Below are positions 33,678 to 43,090 of a stretch of 64,000 nucleotides of DNA, one piece after another (the stretch's first letter is position 1; every line of letters begins with the position of its first letter). The notes under the pieces were generated by a model that saw only the letters and a program-made list of their open reading frames with translations, made no database searches and was not told the DNA's origin. Position numbers and translations under genes: made by a program. Where the stretch lies: the NCBI RefSeq assembly GCF_025685645.1, contig NZ_JAGSYF010000002.1:992907-1056906 (forward strand), given 5' to 3'. This DNA is from Edaphobacter bradus. Lineage in GTDB: Bacteria > Acidobacteriota > Terriglobia > Terriglobales > Acidobacteriaceae.

Positions 33678-34270
33678 TGATGTTCACCTCAAGAATGTGG
33701 GTTGGAGGTGGAGGTTTACGGCGTGCACGCGGCAGGCGGTATGGTTCGGTCGCTCTTTCGTGAGTGCGGAACCGTCGAACGGTTGAGGGCCGCCGAGTGC
33801 CTCATTCCGATGTACGACGTACTAGCGTGCAGAGATAAATTACTCTCTTCGGCGTGGGGATGGCGAGGGTAGAGGTGTGGAAAGTCTCAATTGCGGCGCG
33901 GAGGGAAGGCGTTGATCTCAAGCCCTGTTGATCTTGCGGCGCTTAAGCGGCATGGGTGAAGCTCAAGGGATGTGGCCTGGCTCGATTAGGGTGAGGTGGT
34001 CCCGGAGATTCGGACAGAGGTTAGGTGGAAGTTTTGCTCTTGTGCAGCTTAAGGACTTTCCGGCGGGGACTCGTGGAGTGCGGTCGTTACAGGGTTTGAA
34101 ATGCGGTTCGCGCTTGGCGCGAATGCCCCACCTTAGCGACGATGAAGCTGTCGCGAAGATGGGGCACCCAGATTCGCGGTGAGTTGGATTTTGCGGCGAG
34201 CTAGATGTGGGCCACCCGTCCTTGATGTATGGGCCACCCGGCCCTGTGCTACGGTGGAATACCGAACAAG
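33678..34270. other. Gene-free stretch upstream of the P-loop protein gene
   Basis: No gene supported in 33678-34100. From 34103 it holds a double-hairpin repeat and trailing GGGCCACCC units at about 34207 and 34230. The last unit supplies an in-frame ATG (34229) to the next gene, but that start is probably not used. Confidence 0.5.
34103..34170 (+). repeat. Double-hairpin repeat, copy 6
   Basis: GCGGTTCGCGC-TT-GGCGCGAATG, then CCCCACCTTAGCGAC / GTCGCGAAGATGGGG with loop GATGAAGCT, ending GCACCC. Nearly identical to copies 2 and 3 in the core. Confidence 0.88.
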
Positions 34271-34825
34271 ATGGCGCTTATAGATAAGATTGGTGAGCGT
34301 TTTGTCGCCGTCAGCGAGACTACGGCGGCCAAGGCTGACTCTGAACGCTGGGTGGTGATTGTGATCGGAGCTCATTGCGCGGGAAAGACTTCTATTTGCA
34401 CCGGTGCGTCCTATCCGCCTGGCGTCGGTATCGTCTATGAGGTCAGGCCCGACGAGATGAACAGTGTCGAAAGGCATATCAATGAGGCTATTGAAGCAGG
34501 CTGGCGTGTTTTGCTGGAACTAGTCTTCTGTGACGATCCGAGATTGCTTGTGGACCGCATGGTATCTCGCGCGACGGCTGCTCAAGAGGCTGGTGAGCAT
34601 GCGATTGTTCATCGTATCGACGATATGGCCAAGAGTTTGATCGCTGTGCCGGAGGCTGCTGCCCAATTATTGCAAGTGCTTGGGCGTAGGATCGACTTCG
34701 TGTCGGTCGACAATTCAAGGTCGATTCTGGAGATGAAGTTTGAGGTGGAACGAAAGAGTCCACCCATTGTGACAGCGATAGTCGAAGCCCAGTGGAAAAA
34801 TGTGATGGAGGCTGCTGGCATATAG
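34271..34825 (+). CDS. Zeta-toxin-like P-loop ATP-binding protein
   Basis: 184 residues. Walker A is VIVIGAHCAGKTS (about 27-39). The region GWRVLLELVFCDDPRLLVDR, then HAIVHRIDDMAKS and SVDNS near the C-terminus follow the order of zeta-toxin kinases, which phosphorylate UDP-N-acetylglucosamine and block wall synthesis. No small epsilon-like antitoxin gene is visible next to it, so a toxin role is not proven; it may be a general small-molecule kinase. Start chosen at ATG 34271; a longer frame from 34229 begins in repeat DNA. GC content is lower than the flanking core genes. Repeats flank it on both sides. Confidence 0.62.
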   Translation: MALIDKIGERFVAVSETTAAKADSERWVVIVIGAHCAGKTSICTGASYPPGVGIVYEVRPDEMNSVERHINEAIEAGWRVLLELVFCDDPRLLVDRMVSRATAAQEAGEHAIVHRIDDMAKSLIAVPEAAAQLLQVLGRRIDFVSVDNSRSILEMKFEVERKSPPIVTAIVEAQWKNVMEAAGI

Positions 34826-35113
34826 ACAGGCGGCAGGAGCTTCGGGATACAGATTCTTCTGCAAGATGCTGGCGAGGTGGAGCAGGTGGTTCGCGCTTTC
34901 GCGCGAATGACCCACTCATGCGGTGAGGCCGCATGAATGGGGCACCCGAGGTATCCGTTGGTTTGATGTATGGGCCAACCCGCCCGGATATGGGGCACCC
35001 GATTTCGTGGCGAAGGTAGAAGTGGGCCACCCGTCCGAAGATGGGACACCCGATCTTAGATGTGGGCCATGCGTCCACCCACCGATTTTAGATCGGTACC
35101 ACCCTGCTTATAT
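34826..35113 (+). repeat. Double-hairpin repeat, copy 7, and array of GGGCCACCC-type units
   Basis: 34886-34948 is the repeat: GGTTCGCGC-TTTC-GCGCGAATG, then CCCACTCATGC / GCATGAATGGGG. It is followed by about five short units of the form ATGGGCCA(A)CCCG or ATGGGGCACCCGA up to 35075. No gene. Confidence 0.82.
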
Positions 35114-36133
35114 TTAGGATATCGAAACCTGTTCGTAGTGTATTGGCAAGCCCTTAGCTCGAAGGGATGCTAGAAACTCCGATGAAATGTCATCGAGAGG
35201 GGCTTGCGAGGCAACGATGAGCCGACGAGGTTCTTTGCCGCCGCGCCTGTAAGCATATTCCAGCAGCTGTGGCAGAGCCTCCCTTATGGCGTGTCTCGCT
35301 AATACGGCAGGCTTGATTTCGTAGAAGTCATACTCGCCGGATGGTAACAAGCAGACAAGGTCGATTCTTCCACCGTTTCCGCTTGGTAACTCGTCACCAA
35401 GTTTAATGTCTGATCTGCATTTCAATTGTTCACAGAGCCGGCGTTTGATTTGGTTCGAACGCAATGCGACGTTGATCTTATCTTGATTCCCATTTCTTGA
35501 AGTTTCACTATCACCTAAAGTCAATCTCTGCTCGAATGAGAAGGCTAAATCGCCAGGAACGGCTACCAGTTGGCTGGCTTCCGCAGATGAAGTTTCGACG
35601 AAGCAATAGAGAGCCAATAACTGCTCAAAACAGTCCAGTATCTCTGAGATGTCTATATGGGAAGGCGGAACTGCTTTTCCCAAGAAAATAAAGGTTGGCG
35701 TCTCGATCTCATCATCAGTAATCTGCCGGACTGCGGTATCGCGTTTGATGATCGATCTTCGCCTCCAGACCCACATCCGGAAGCCTTCCAGTGTCGTTGA
35801 GTTAAGCCGAACAAATTCATTAAATCTTTCGATTTTTGGTAGTAGAGGATCGATGCTTGGTAACGATCTACTGGTTTCTAATGAGAAGGCGACACCAAAT
35901 CTAAACCTATTCTCTTCTTTCTCAAAACCAATATTGAATTGGAGTTCTTCTCGACCGCCAGTGTGAAATGCCCAACCTTCGTCTTCATTCACACTAGGCT
36001 TTGAAATATCGAAAATAACGGATCTGGTCGTTTTCTTGCCTTGTACTTGCTTCCGTAGCTCTTGAAATCTGCCAAACGGATGCTTGGTAGCGAGATCATT
36101 GATCGCGCTAGCGACCTTTCCTATGCTCGTCAT
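35114..36133 (-). CDS. PD-(D/E)XK nuclease-like protein of unknown function
   Basis: 339 residues. The C-terminal third has a nuclease-like core: GRIDLVCLLPSGEYDFYEIK (Asp, then E-I-K as the D...ExK motif), followed by helix RHAIREALPQLLEYAYRRGG and strand PRRLIVASQAP. The N-terminal two thirds are not recognised. GC is clearly below that of the flanking genes, which suggests transfer. The upstream small membrane protein ends 27 bases before it on the same strand, so they probably form an operon. Such fusions occur in restriction or abortive-infection systems; this role is inference. Confidence 0.6.
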   Translation of the reverse strand: MTSIGKVASAINDLATKHPFGRFQELRKQVQGKKTTRSVIFDISKPSVNEDEGWAFHTGGREELQFNIGFEKEENRFRFGVAFSLETSRSLPSIDPLLPKIERFNEFVRLNSTTLEGFRMWVWRRRSIIKRDTAVRQITDDEIETPTFIFLGKAVPPSHIDISEILDCFEQLLALYCFVETSSAEASQLVAVPGDLAFSFEQRLTLGDSETSRNGNQDKINVALRSNQIKRRLCEQLKCRSDIKLGDELPSGNGGRIDLVCLLPSGEYDFYEIKPAVLARHAIREALPQLLEYAYRRGGKEPRRLIVASQAPLDDISSEFLASLRAKGLPIHYEQVSIS

Positions 36134-36160
36134 AATTCAGTTCTCGGGTGACTGAGGACT

Positions 36161-36499
36161 CTATTCCGCGACTCCAAAATGATTTTTTGACCTAAGGAAA
36201 TCCGCATACTTGATTTCGATTTCTTGCGAGAGAGAATTGGTCTTATGCAAGAGTGATAATTCTTTGTGGTACCAGCGTGCGTAGACGATGTACGGGTAGA
36301 TTTGAACTCTCGTCTGCATCGCATGTGAAGCATCCTGAAGAAACTTGACTTGAAGCTGTGCCAAGTCGATGGCTTTTGAAATCAAGAGTTCTTTTTGTCG
36401 AGCTCGGCGCTCCAATATCTGGCCTATAAAGGTGATGAGACTCGACGTCAGCGCACCGATGCCAGCAGATCCTAGAATCACACTTGTTGTTTGAGTCAC
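36161..36499 (-). CDS. Small membrane-anchored protein of unknown function
   Basis: 112 residues, GTG start at 36499. One N-terminal hydrophobic segment (SVILGSAGIGALTSSLITFI) is followed by a charged helical part (RRARQKELLISKAIDLAQLQ) that could form a coiled coil. Not recognised. It is 27 bases upstream of the PD-(D/E)XK-like gene and shares its low GC; the single-TM plus helical layout resembles small anchors of membrane-bound defence proteins, but that is only analogy. Confidence 0.5.
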   Translation of the reverse strand: MTQTTSVILGSAGIGALTSSLITFIGQILERRARQKELLISKAIDLAQLQVKFLQDASHAMQTRVQIYPYIVYARWYHKELSLLHKTNSLSQEIEIKYADFLRSKNHFGVAE

Positions 36500-36537
36500 G
36501 TTAGCAACGCCCCAGTGAATCTACCTGAGTAGAACAT

Positions 36538-37890
36538 CTAGGGGTAAATTCTGTTTAATGTTCTCGCAAAAGGTATCGTCTCTCTCACGTGGTCTAGGCT
36601 GCAGATCCAGGCTACGGCTCGTTCGATTCCCATGCCGAAGCCGGCGTGGGGGACGGAGCCGTATTTGCGCAGGTCGAGGTACCACTGGAAGGCGGCTAGT
36701 GGGAGGTCGTGCTCTTCGATGCGCTGCTTGAGGAGGTCGTAGCTGTCGACGCGCTGCGAGCCGCCGATGATCTCGCCGTAGCCCTCGGGGGCGAGGACGT
36801 CGACGCAGAGGGCCTTGGTGGGGTCCTTGGGGTCGGGTTGCATGTAGAAGGCCTTGATGGCCGCGGGGTAGCGGTGGATCATCACCGGCTTGTCGAATTG
36901 CGAGCTGATGTAGGTCTCGTCGGGAGAGCCGAGGTCGTCGCCGTACTTGTGCGGGTTTTCGATCTTGCCTGCTTTGTAGGCCTCTTCGAGCATGGCGTGG
37001 GCTTCGTCGTAGGAGAGGCGTGGGAAGGCGCCGGGGATGATGATGGCTTCGAGCTTTGCGGTGTCGCGGCCGATGGTTTTGAGGTCCTGGCGGTGCAGTT
37101 CAAGGACCCGGCTGACGATGTGGCGCAGGAACTGCTCGGCGAGCTGCATGTCGCCTTCGAGGTCCATGTAGGCGACCTCGGGTTCGATCATCCAGAACTC
37201 GGTGAGGTGGCGGCGGGTCTTGGACTTTTCGGCGCGGAAGGTGGGGCCGAAGCTGTAGACCTTGCCGAGGGCGAGCGCGGTGGCTTCGATGTAGAGCTGT
37301 CCGGACTGCGTGAGGTAGGCCTTGTCCGAGTCGAAGTAGTCCATCTCGAAGAGCTCGGAGGTGCCTTCGCAGGCGTTGGGGGTGAGGATCGGCGGATCGG
37401 TGCGGATGAAGCCGTTGGTGTCGAAGTACTCTGAAGCCGCGCGCATGATGGTGGCACGGACGCGCAGGATGGCGGACTGGCGCGGAGTGCGGAGCCAGAG
37501 GTGGCGATGCTCCATGAGGAAGTCGACGCCGTGCTCTTTGAGGGTGATGGGGAAGGGGTCGTCGGCGGAGACGGGGGAGATGACTTCGATGTTTTCGACG
37601 TCGAGCTCGTAGCCGGAGGGTGCGCGGGAGTCGGCGCGGACCTTGCCGGTGACGGTCAGGGAGGACTCGAGCTGGAGGCTCTTGAGGGTCTCGAAGACCT
37701 GCTCGGAGACGGCGGCCTTGGGAACGATGCCCTGAATGGTGCCGGTGCCATCGCGGAAGGTGGGGAAGAGCAGCTTGCCCGAGGAGCGGATGTTGTAGAG
37801 CCAGCCCCGGAGGGTGACGGTCTGGCCTTCGTGGGCGGCTAGCGAGGCGATGGTGGCTACGGCGGGAGTGGCTGCGGCGGTTTCGCTCAT
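36538..37890 (-). CDS. asnS: Asparagine--tRNA ligase
   Basis: Class II aminoacyl-tRNA synthetase, 450 residues, charging tRNA-Asn. An N-terminal OB-fold anticodon-binding domain ([19 protein letters not shown]) is followed by the catalytic domain: motif 2 [20 protein letters not shown] and motif 3 [20 protein letters not shown]. Length and motifs are complete. A 27-base fragment of the gene is also present at 31298-31324. Confidence 0.97.
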   Translation of the reverse strand: MSETAAATPAVATIASLAAHEGQTVTLRGWLYNIRSSGKLLFPTFRDGTGTIQGIVPKAAVSEQVFETLKSLQLESSLTVTGKVRADSRAPSGYELDVENIEVISPVSADDPFPITLKEHGVDFLMEHRHLWLRTPRQSAILRVRATIMRAASEYFDTNGFIRTDPPILTPNACEGTSELFEMDYFDSDKAYLTQSGQLYIEATALALGKVYSFGPTFRAEKSKTRRHLTEFWMIEPEVAYMDLEGDMQLAEQFLRHIVSRVLELHRQDLKTIGRDTAKLEAIIIPGAFPRLSYDEAHAMLEEAYKAGKIENPHKYGDDLGSPDETYISSQFDKPVMIHRYPAAIKAFYMQPDPKDPTKALCVDVLAPEGYGEIIGGSQRVDSYDLLKQRIEEHDLPLAAFQWYLDLRKYGSVPHAGFGMGIERAVAWICSLDHVRETIPFARTLNRIYP

Positions 37891-38055
37891 GGTGCGGTTT
37901 CTACCTTCCAGTTAAAGAGTACCGGATTGGCGACCGCGGATGTTCACGGAGGGGCATCCTGCAGAATCTACGCCTTAGAGGCGAGATGTGGGCAGTGACG
38001 CGCCGGAGAAAAACCTCGTCTAATCAGGCAGCGGCAAATAAGGAGTCGCCAGGCT

Positions 38056-39831
38056 GTGCGGATGCCTTCCGGGGATCGGGGGCAAGGGCCCGTGCGATGC
38101 TTGGGCACCGGCGGGTGGTGGGCTGGGCTGCGGTCGATCCCTGTTGTGGCGGCTGCTGTTCTCGGGATGATGGTGGTGCTGACGGTCGTGATGGGGCGTC
38201 CGTCGCGTGGGATGGCCGGCGGGGACGACCCGGACCGCCGGTGCGCCGCGTGCCACGCGGACATCTACGCGAGCTGGGAAGAGACGACGATGGCGCGGGG
38301 AAGCGGGTGGGCGATGGACGGGCTGATCCGCGGGAGTTTTTTTCATGAGCGCTCAAAGGTGAACTACCAGCTGGACAGCAAGGACGGGGAGGCTCGCCTG
38401 CGCTACGAGCGTGACCGCCCTGCGTCGGGACAGGCGTTACGCGGCGAGGAACGGCTGGTGTACTACATCGGATCGGGACGGCGGGGACGGACGTATCTGT
38501 TTGCGAGGCCGTTGGAGGGTGGGAACCTGTGGTTCGAGGCTCCGGTGAACTGGTACAGCAGGAGGTCGAAGTACGACATGGCTCCGGCGTATGAGAACGC
38601 GGAGCGAGCGCCTCTGGCGCTTCAGGTGGAGCCGAACTGTCTGCACTGCCATGCTACGGGTGTGGCGGAGCCGCTGCCGTTTGCGCGGAATGCGTGGGCC
38701 GGCGCGCCGTTCCGGCAGGGCGGAGTGGGGTGCGCGGCGTGCCACGGAGACGCGGAGGCGCATGTGGCCTCGGGCGGACGGAAGCCTATGCTGCGGCTGG
38801 GGACGCTGACGCCACAGCAGCAGGACAGCGTGTGTCTGCAGTGTCATCTGGAGGGAGATGTGATGATCCAGCGGGCGGGGCGCTCGCTGCGAAGCTTTGA
38901 ACCGGGGCAGGACCTGTCGGAGACGGCGGTGTATTTTGTGAACGCGAGTTCGGCGACGTCAGCCCTGCGGGCGAGCAGCCAGTATGAGGCGCTGCTGCGA
39001 AGCGCGTGCCGGCGTGCTGTGGGCGCGCGGATGACGTGTACGACGTGCCACGATCCGCACAGCCTGCCGCCGGCCGCGGAGCGGGTGGCGTACTTTCGCG
39101 CGCGGTGCCTGCAATGCCATACTGCGCCCGGGTTCGACGCGAAGGGCCACCACCCGGAGAAGCCGGACTGCGTGGCGTGCCATATGCCTACGCGGGACAC
39201 GGCGGATATCTCTCATGAGCAGCTGACGGATCACGACATCGAGGCGAGGCCGCGGGCGAAGACCAAGGCAGTGACGCAGACGGCGAGCGATGGCGTGGCA
39301 CGCTTCACAGGCGCGGTGAATCTTGTGGCCGTGGGCGAGGGGGCTGCGGGAGATCGCGAGCGAGGGCTGGCGTATACGCAGTTTGCAGAGCGGGACGACA
39401 GGCTCTCCTATATGCGTGCGAAGAGCCTGCTGGAGAAGGTGGAGTTTTTCGGACACGCGGATGCCGTGGTTCACGAGGAGCTTGGGTATCTGGCGCAGAT
39501 CGGCGGCGACAGGACGAAGGCGCAGGCGGAGTACAGAGTCACGCTGGCGATGGATCCGCATGATGCGACGGCGTTGACGGACCTTGCCGTGCTGGAGGCG
39601 CAGAGCGGGGCTGTAGCAGATGCGGAGGCGCTACTGAAAGAGGTGACAGAGCACAATCCGGGCCAGACGGCAGCGGTGCTTAGCCTGGCTGCGCTGCGCT
39701 GCGCGGAGGGTGGCGGGGCGGCGGCGCGAGAGCTGGTGCAGCTGGCGCTGAAGTACAACCCGGACGATGCCGCGGCGCGACGGTTTGAGGAGACGGGCGA
39801 ATACGGCGGCATGCACTGCCGTCTGCGCTGA
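38056..39831 (+). CDS. Seven-haem c-type cytochrome with C-terminal TPR repeats
   Basis: 591 residues. An N-terminal hydrophobic segment (VVAAAVLGMMVVLTVVMG) anchors or exports it. Seven CXXCH haem sites: CAACH, CLHCH, CAACH, CLQCH, CTTCH, CLQCH, CVACH. They span about residues 70-385. The C-terminal 150 residues are TPR-like (LDPxxxxALTDLAVLEAQSGAVADAEALL, ALKYNPDDAAARR). Such proteins occur in Acidobacteriota and Planctomycetota near oxidoreductases; the electron partner is unknown. The start is GTG 38056 or ATG 38062. No cytochrome-maturation genes are in the window. Confidence 0.9.
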   Translation: MRMPSGDRGQGPVRCLGTGGWWAGLRSIPVVAAAVLGMMVVLTVVMGRPSRGMAGGDDPDRRCAACHADIYASWEETTMARGSGWAMDGLIRGSFFHERSKVNYQLDSKDGEARLRYERDRPASGQALRGEERLVYYIGSGRRGRTYLFARPLEGGNLWFEAPVNWYSRRSKYDMAPAYENAERAPLALQVEPNCLHCHATGVAEPLPFARNAWAGAPFRQGGVGCAACHGDAEAHVASGGRKPMLRLGTLTPQQQDSVCLQCHLEGDVMIQRAGRSLRSFEPGQDLSETAVYFVNASSATSALRASSQYEALLRSACRRAVGARMTCTTCHDPHSLPPAAERVAYFRARCLQCHTAPGFDAKGHHPEKPDCVACHMPTRDTADISHEQLTDHDIEARPRAKTKAVTQTASDGVARFTGAVNLVAVGEGAAGDRERGLAYTQFAERDDRLSYMRAKSLLEKVEFFGHADAVVHEELGYLAQIGGDRTKAQAEYRVTLAMDPHDATALTDLAVLEAQSGAVADAEALLKEVTEHNPGQTAAVLSLAALRCAEGGGAAARELVQLALKYNPDDAAARRFEETGEYGGMHCRLR

Positions 39832-39919
39832 GGATTCGCGCCCTAGTGTGCCATCTTTTCGAGGGGGTAGCCCTGAGTGAAGTAGAGCCAGCTTAAGCCT
39901 GATATAAACTCCTCAAACA

Positions 39920-40558
39920 ATGTCCGTTACGTTTTCCAGGACCGTGCTGTGGCTCTTCTCAGCATTTTTTATCTTCACAACGATTCGGGGAATATCTCGT
40001 GAGATTAGAAATGTTCGTCGGCACAACCTCGGCTGGTTGACTGGCTTAACGGGCTTTCTTGTTCTTGTAGGTATGGGAGGATTTCTCGCACAGTCGCTGG
40101 TAGGTACGGGCGCGCTGCCGCTCCCAAACTCCTTTCAGTGGCCCGCTGGCAATGTGAAAGGTGTAGCAAAAACGCCAGATGGCATCTATGTGGTTCCGCT
40201 TGTGCCAGCTTCTAGAGTACAACTCTATGACTCTCAATGGAGATTTCTATTTGGCTGGAGTGTGGACACTGGTGGCAAAGATTTCATTGTAGGCAGCACG
40301 CCGGACGGAGTCATCGAGGTGCGTACTAGCGCGTACGAATATTCATTTTCGCAGGATGGAAGGCTGCTCAATAAGGAACGCGCGAGGATGTCTGTCGATG
40401 AGTCGAGATCTATCCTCTCTTTCTCATCCCAATCTGTTGCGGTGCCGACTTCTCCATACCTGTGGATTTTTTCTAGCCCGTTTCTTTCGTGGGGAGTAGG
40501 AGTGTTGGGCATGATTGGATTAAGGTCGGCGAGCAGGGCTATACGTCCGAAAACTTAG
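39920..40558 (+). CDS. Membrane protein of unknown function
   Basis: 212 residues. Two N-terminal hydrophobic segments (TVLWLFSAFFIFTTIRG and LGWLTGLTGFLVLVGMGGFL), then an exported beta-rich part (VKGVAKTPDGIYVVPLVP, RVQLYDSQWRFLFGW, DGVIEVRTSAYEYSFSQDG) like a few NHL/propeller strands, and a third hydrophobic segment near the C-terminus. GC is lower than the neighbours. Not recognised; the Shine-Dalgarno sequence is weak. Confidence 0.6.
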   Translation: MSVTFSRTVLWLFSAFFIFTTIRGISREIRNVRRHNLGWLTGLTGFLVLVGMGGFLAQSLVGTGALPLPNSFQWPAGNVKGVAKTPDGIYVVPLVPASRVQLYDSQWRFLFGWSVDTGGKDFIVGSTPDGVIEVRTSAYEYSFSQDGRLLNKERARMSVDESRSILSFSSQSVAVPTSPYLWIFSSPFLSWGVGVLGMIGLRSASRAIRPKT

Positions 40559-40602
40559 CAGGAAGGGATCTAGAACAGACAACGGCAACCGCAACAACTA
40601 CC

Positions 40603-40644
40603 GCAGGTCCTTCGACTACGCTGCGCTCCGCTCAGGATGACACG
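40603..40644. repeat. Dispersed repeat (GGTCCTTCGACT...CAGGATGACA type)
   Basis: GCAGGTCCTTCGACTACGCT then GCGCTCCGCTCAGGATGACA. Related to 4564-4613 without the extra hairpin. It lies between two convergent genes. Confidence 0.65.
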
Positions 40645-40680
40645 TTTAGGGGTGGTGGATTGGCGGGTTTGCTCAGGAGG

Positions 40681-41547
40681 TCAGGAGGGGTTGGATTCGA
40701 CCAGGTCTTCGACGTTGCGGGCTTGCTGATCGAAGGCTTCGGTGGCCTTCTTTGTGACGGAGTCGGCGGTTTCGTTGAGCTCGTGGGCGATCTCGAGGAT
40801 GCCGGGGACTTCAGCGGGGAGCGTGGCGGTGAGGCGGGCGAGGTTGGTCCAGTCGATTTCGGCGGTGCCGGGCCAGAGGTGTTCGTCGCGCAGGCCGTGG
40901 TTGTCGTGGAGGTGGAGCTCGGCGATGCGGGGGCGGAGGAGCTCGAACGCGTGGTCGATGCCAGTGTCGCTCAGGTGCGCGTGGCCTACGTCGAGGGTGA
41001 TGCCGACGTTGTTGAAGTGGCCGATGTGGAGGATTTCGAGGATGTGCTCAGGCGTGGTGACCTCGTTCTGGAGGTTCTCGATAAGCACCTTGACGCCGAG
41101 CGGGTGGGCGAAGGCCTTGATGTGCTCGATGGCGGTGAGGGAGTTATCGATGGCGAGGGTGTTCCAGGGGTCGTCCTTGAGGCCGAGGTGGAGTGTGATG
41201 GCGGAGATGGGGATCTGCTCGGCGGTCTCGAGGGCGCGCTTGACCTCGTCCATGGCCTCGATGCGCTGGGACTTGTCGGGCGAGATGAGGGAGAGTGTGG
41301 CGGGAACGTGGCGCGACCAGCGCTCGGAGAGCTCGGGGGTGAAGATGGGCTGGTGGAGCGTGGCGCGCAGGCCGGTGTCGCGAAACCAGTTGGCTGTCTC
41401 ACGGACGGTGGGGCGGTCGGTGTAGTCGAAGTGGTGGCGCGCGGCGAAGAGCTCAATGGTGCGGGCTCCGCTGCGCTGGAGCGCGTCGAGCAGGCCGGGG
41501 TGGAGGCGCTGGGAGAGGAAGACGAGGGTGGAGATTCCGGTCTGCAT
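40681..41547 (-). CDS. Sugar phosphate isomerase/epimerase family TIM-barrel protein
   Basis: 288 residues, AP-endonuclease-2/xylose-isomerase-like fold. Recognisable strands are GISTLVFLSQRLHPGLLDAL, LRATLHQPIF, ITLHLGLKDDPWN, VLIENLQNE, VGITLDVGHAHLSD and IAELHLHDNHG; Glu, Asp and His residues at these strand ends are the usual metal ligands. Substrate not predictable. It is divergent from the SGNH hydrolase, 83 bases apart, so they share an intergenic promoter region. Confidence 0.88.
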   Translation of the reverse strand: MQTGISTLVFLSQRLHPGLLDALQRSGARTIELFAARHHFDYTDRPTVRETANWFRDTGLRATLHQPIFTPELSERWSRHVPATLSLISPDKSQRIEAMDEVKRALETAEQIPISAITLHLGLKDDPWNTLAIDNSLTAIEHIKAFAHPLGVKVLIENLQNEVTTPEHILEILHIGHFNNVGITLDVGHAHLSDTGIDHAFELLRPRIAELHLHDNHGLRDEHLWPGTAEIDWTNLARLTATLPAEVPGILEIAHELNETADSVTKKATEAFDQQARNVEDLVESNPS

Positions 41548-41630
41548 CCTTAGTCAAAAGGGTACAACAGGAAGAGGTATTGAGGGCTCTTCAAGTAGGA
41601 TAGGCGCGGAGTTTTTCTGGGAGGGATTGA

Positions 41631-42413
41631 ATGCGTTGGATTTGTGTGACGTTGGTGTTGGCGGGGACGCTGTGGGGGCAGACGGGGGTGGTGTCGACTC
41701 CAGCGGCGCAGGCTTCGGCCCAAACTTCGATTGAGCCCGATGCGGCGAAGCAGATCGCCGCGATGCAGAAGAAGCTGGACGACTGGCCGCAGCTTGGAAG
41801 GTACCGGGAGGCGAATGCAGCGCTGTCTGCTCAGGATGCTAAAGGCGGGGCGGCGGACGAGAAGCGCGTGGTGTTTTATGGTGATTCGATTACGGATGCG
41901 TGGGCGCAGAAGCCTGACGAGTTCTTTCCCGGCAGGCCGTATGTGGGGCGCGGGATCAGCGGGCAGACGACTCCGCAGATGCTGGTGCGGTTCCAGCAGG
42001 ACGTGGTGCAACTGAAGCCGGCGGTGGTCGTGATTCTTGCAGGCACGAACGACATTGCTGGGAATACGGGGCCTTCGACGCCGCAGATGATCGAGGACAA
42101 CTTCGAGTCGATGATTGCGATTGCGCGGGCGAACGGGATCAAGGTGGTGATCGCGTCGATATTGCCTGCAGATCACTTCGGCTGGAAGCCAGGCGCGCGG
42201 CCGGCGGAGCAGATTCGCGCAATGAATTCGCGGTTGAAGGCGATGTGCGAGCGCGAGGGGCTGGTGTATCTGGACTACTACTCGAAGATGGCGAACGCGC
42301 AGGGCGGACTGGACTTGGAGCTTGCGAAGGATGGCGTGCATCCAACGTCGAAGGGATACGCGATGATGTCTCCGTTGGCGGAGAAGGCGATCGCTGAGGC
42401 CCTTGCGAGGTAA
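41631..42413 (+). CDS. Secreted SGNH/GDSL hydrolase
   Basis: 260-residue exported esterase/lipase-type enzyme. After a signal peptide (ends near GTLWGQ), block I is VVFYGDSITDAW with the nucleophile Ser, block II is the Gly of GRGISGQTT, block III is AGTNDIAGNTG (Asn oxyanion) and block V is DGVHPTSKGYAMM with the Asp/His pair. All catalytic blocks are present. Substrate is likely an acetylated polysaccharide, but that is inference. GGGAGGGA precedes the ATG. Eleven bases separate it from the next gene on the same strand. Confidence 0.93.
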   Translation: MRWICVTLVLAGTLWGQTGVVSTPAAQASAQTSIEPDAAKQIAAMQKKLDDWPQLGRYREANAALSAQDAKGGAADEKRVVFYGDSITDAWAQKPDEFFPGRPYVGRGISGQTTPQMLVRFQQDVVQLKPAVVVILAGTNDIAGNTGPSTPQMIEDNFESMIAIARANGIKVVIASILPADHFGWKPGARPAEQIRAMNSRLKAMCEREGLVYLDYYSKMANAQGGLDLELAKDGVHPTSKGYAMMSPLAEKAIAEALAR

Positions 42414-42424
42414 AGGATCAAAGG

Positions 42425-43090
42425 ATGAAGGTGATTCTGTTTGGCGCGACGGGAATGGTGGGGCAGGGTGTACTTCGCGAGTGCCTGCTCGATGACGGAG
42501 TGAGCGAGGTTCTGGCGGTGGGGCGGAGTTGCGCGGGGATCTCGGATGGGAAGGTGAACGAGATTCTGCAGCAGGACCTGCACGACCTGGCTCCGATTGA
42601 GGAGCAGTTGCGTGGATACGATGTCTGCCTCTTCTGCCTTGGAGCTTCGTCGGCGGGGATGAGCGAGGCGGAGTACCGGCGCGTGACCTACGACCTGACG
42701 CTCGCAATCGCAGAGACGCTGGTTCGGCTGAATCCAGCGATGACGTTTCTGTATATCTCGGGCGCGGGAACGAACGCGAAGAGCAGGCAGATGTGGGCGA
42801 GGGTGAAGGGCGAGACGGAGAATGCTCTGCTGGGGCTTGGGTTCAGGGCGGCGTATATGTTGCGGCCCGGATATATACAGCCGCTGCATGGGATCGAGTC
42901 AAAGACGAAGCTGTATCAGAGGTTCTATGACGTGCTGAGCCCGATGTATCCGCTGCTGGTGAAAGTGGCGCGGAGGTATGTGATCTCGACCGAAGAGCTG
43001 GGCAAGGCGATGCTGCGGATCGCGAGGAACGGCGCGCCGAAACAGGTGCTGGAGGCTGCAGACCTGGTGCGGATTAGCGGGGGTTCGTAA
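42425..43090 (+). CDS. NAD(P)-binding Rossmann-fold protein
   Basis: 221 residues, atypical/extended SDR-like epimerase fold. The dinucleotide-binding loop is ILFGATGMVGQGVLREC (about 4-20). A Tyr-x-x-x-Lys catalytic pair is not obvious, so it may be a non-catalytic binder or an atypical SDR. It follows the SGNH hydrolase by eleven bases and has AAAGGA upstream of its ATG; cotranscription is likely, the functional link unknown. Confidence 0.86.
   Translation: MKVILFGATGMVGQGVLRECLLDDGVSEVLAVGRSCAGISDGKVNEILQQDLHDLAPIEEQLRGYDVCLFCLGASSAGMSEAEYRRVTYDLTLAIAETLVRLNPAMTFLYISGAGTNAKSRQMWARVKGETENALLGLGFRAAYMLRPGYIQPLHGIESKTKLYQRFYDVLSPMYPLLVKVARRYVISTEELGKAMLRIARNGAPKQVLEAADLVRISGGS

Noticed and set aside
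34229..34270. Earlier ATG for the zeta-like gene
   Set aside because: The extra residues (MGHPALCYGG) are the translation of a GGGCCACCC repeat unit; the ATG at 34271 is more credible.
40489..41553. 354-codon open frame on the plus strand
   Set aside because: Overlaps the end of a real gene, a dispersed repeat and the antisense of the isomerase-like gene.
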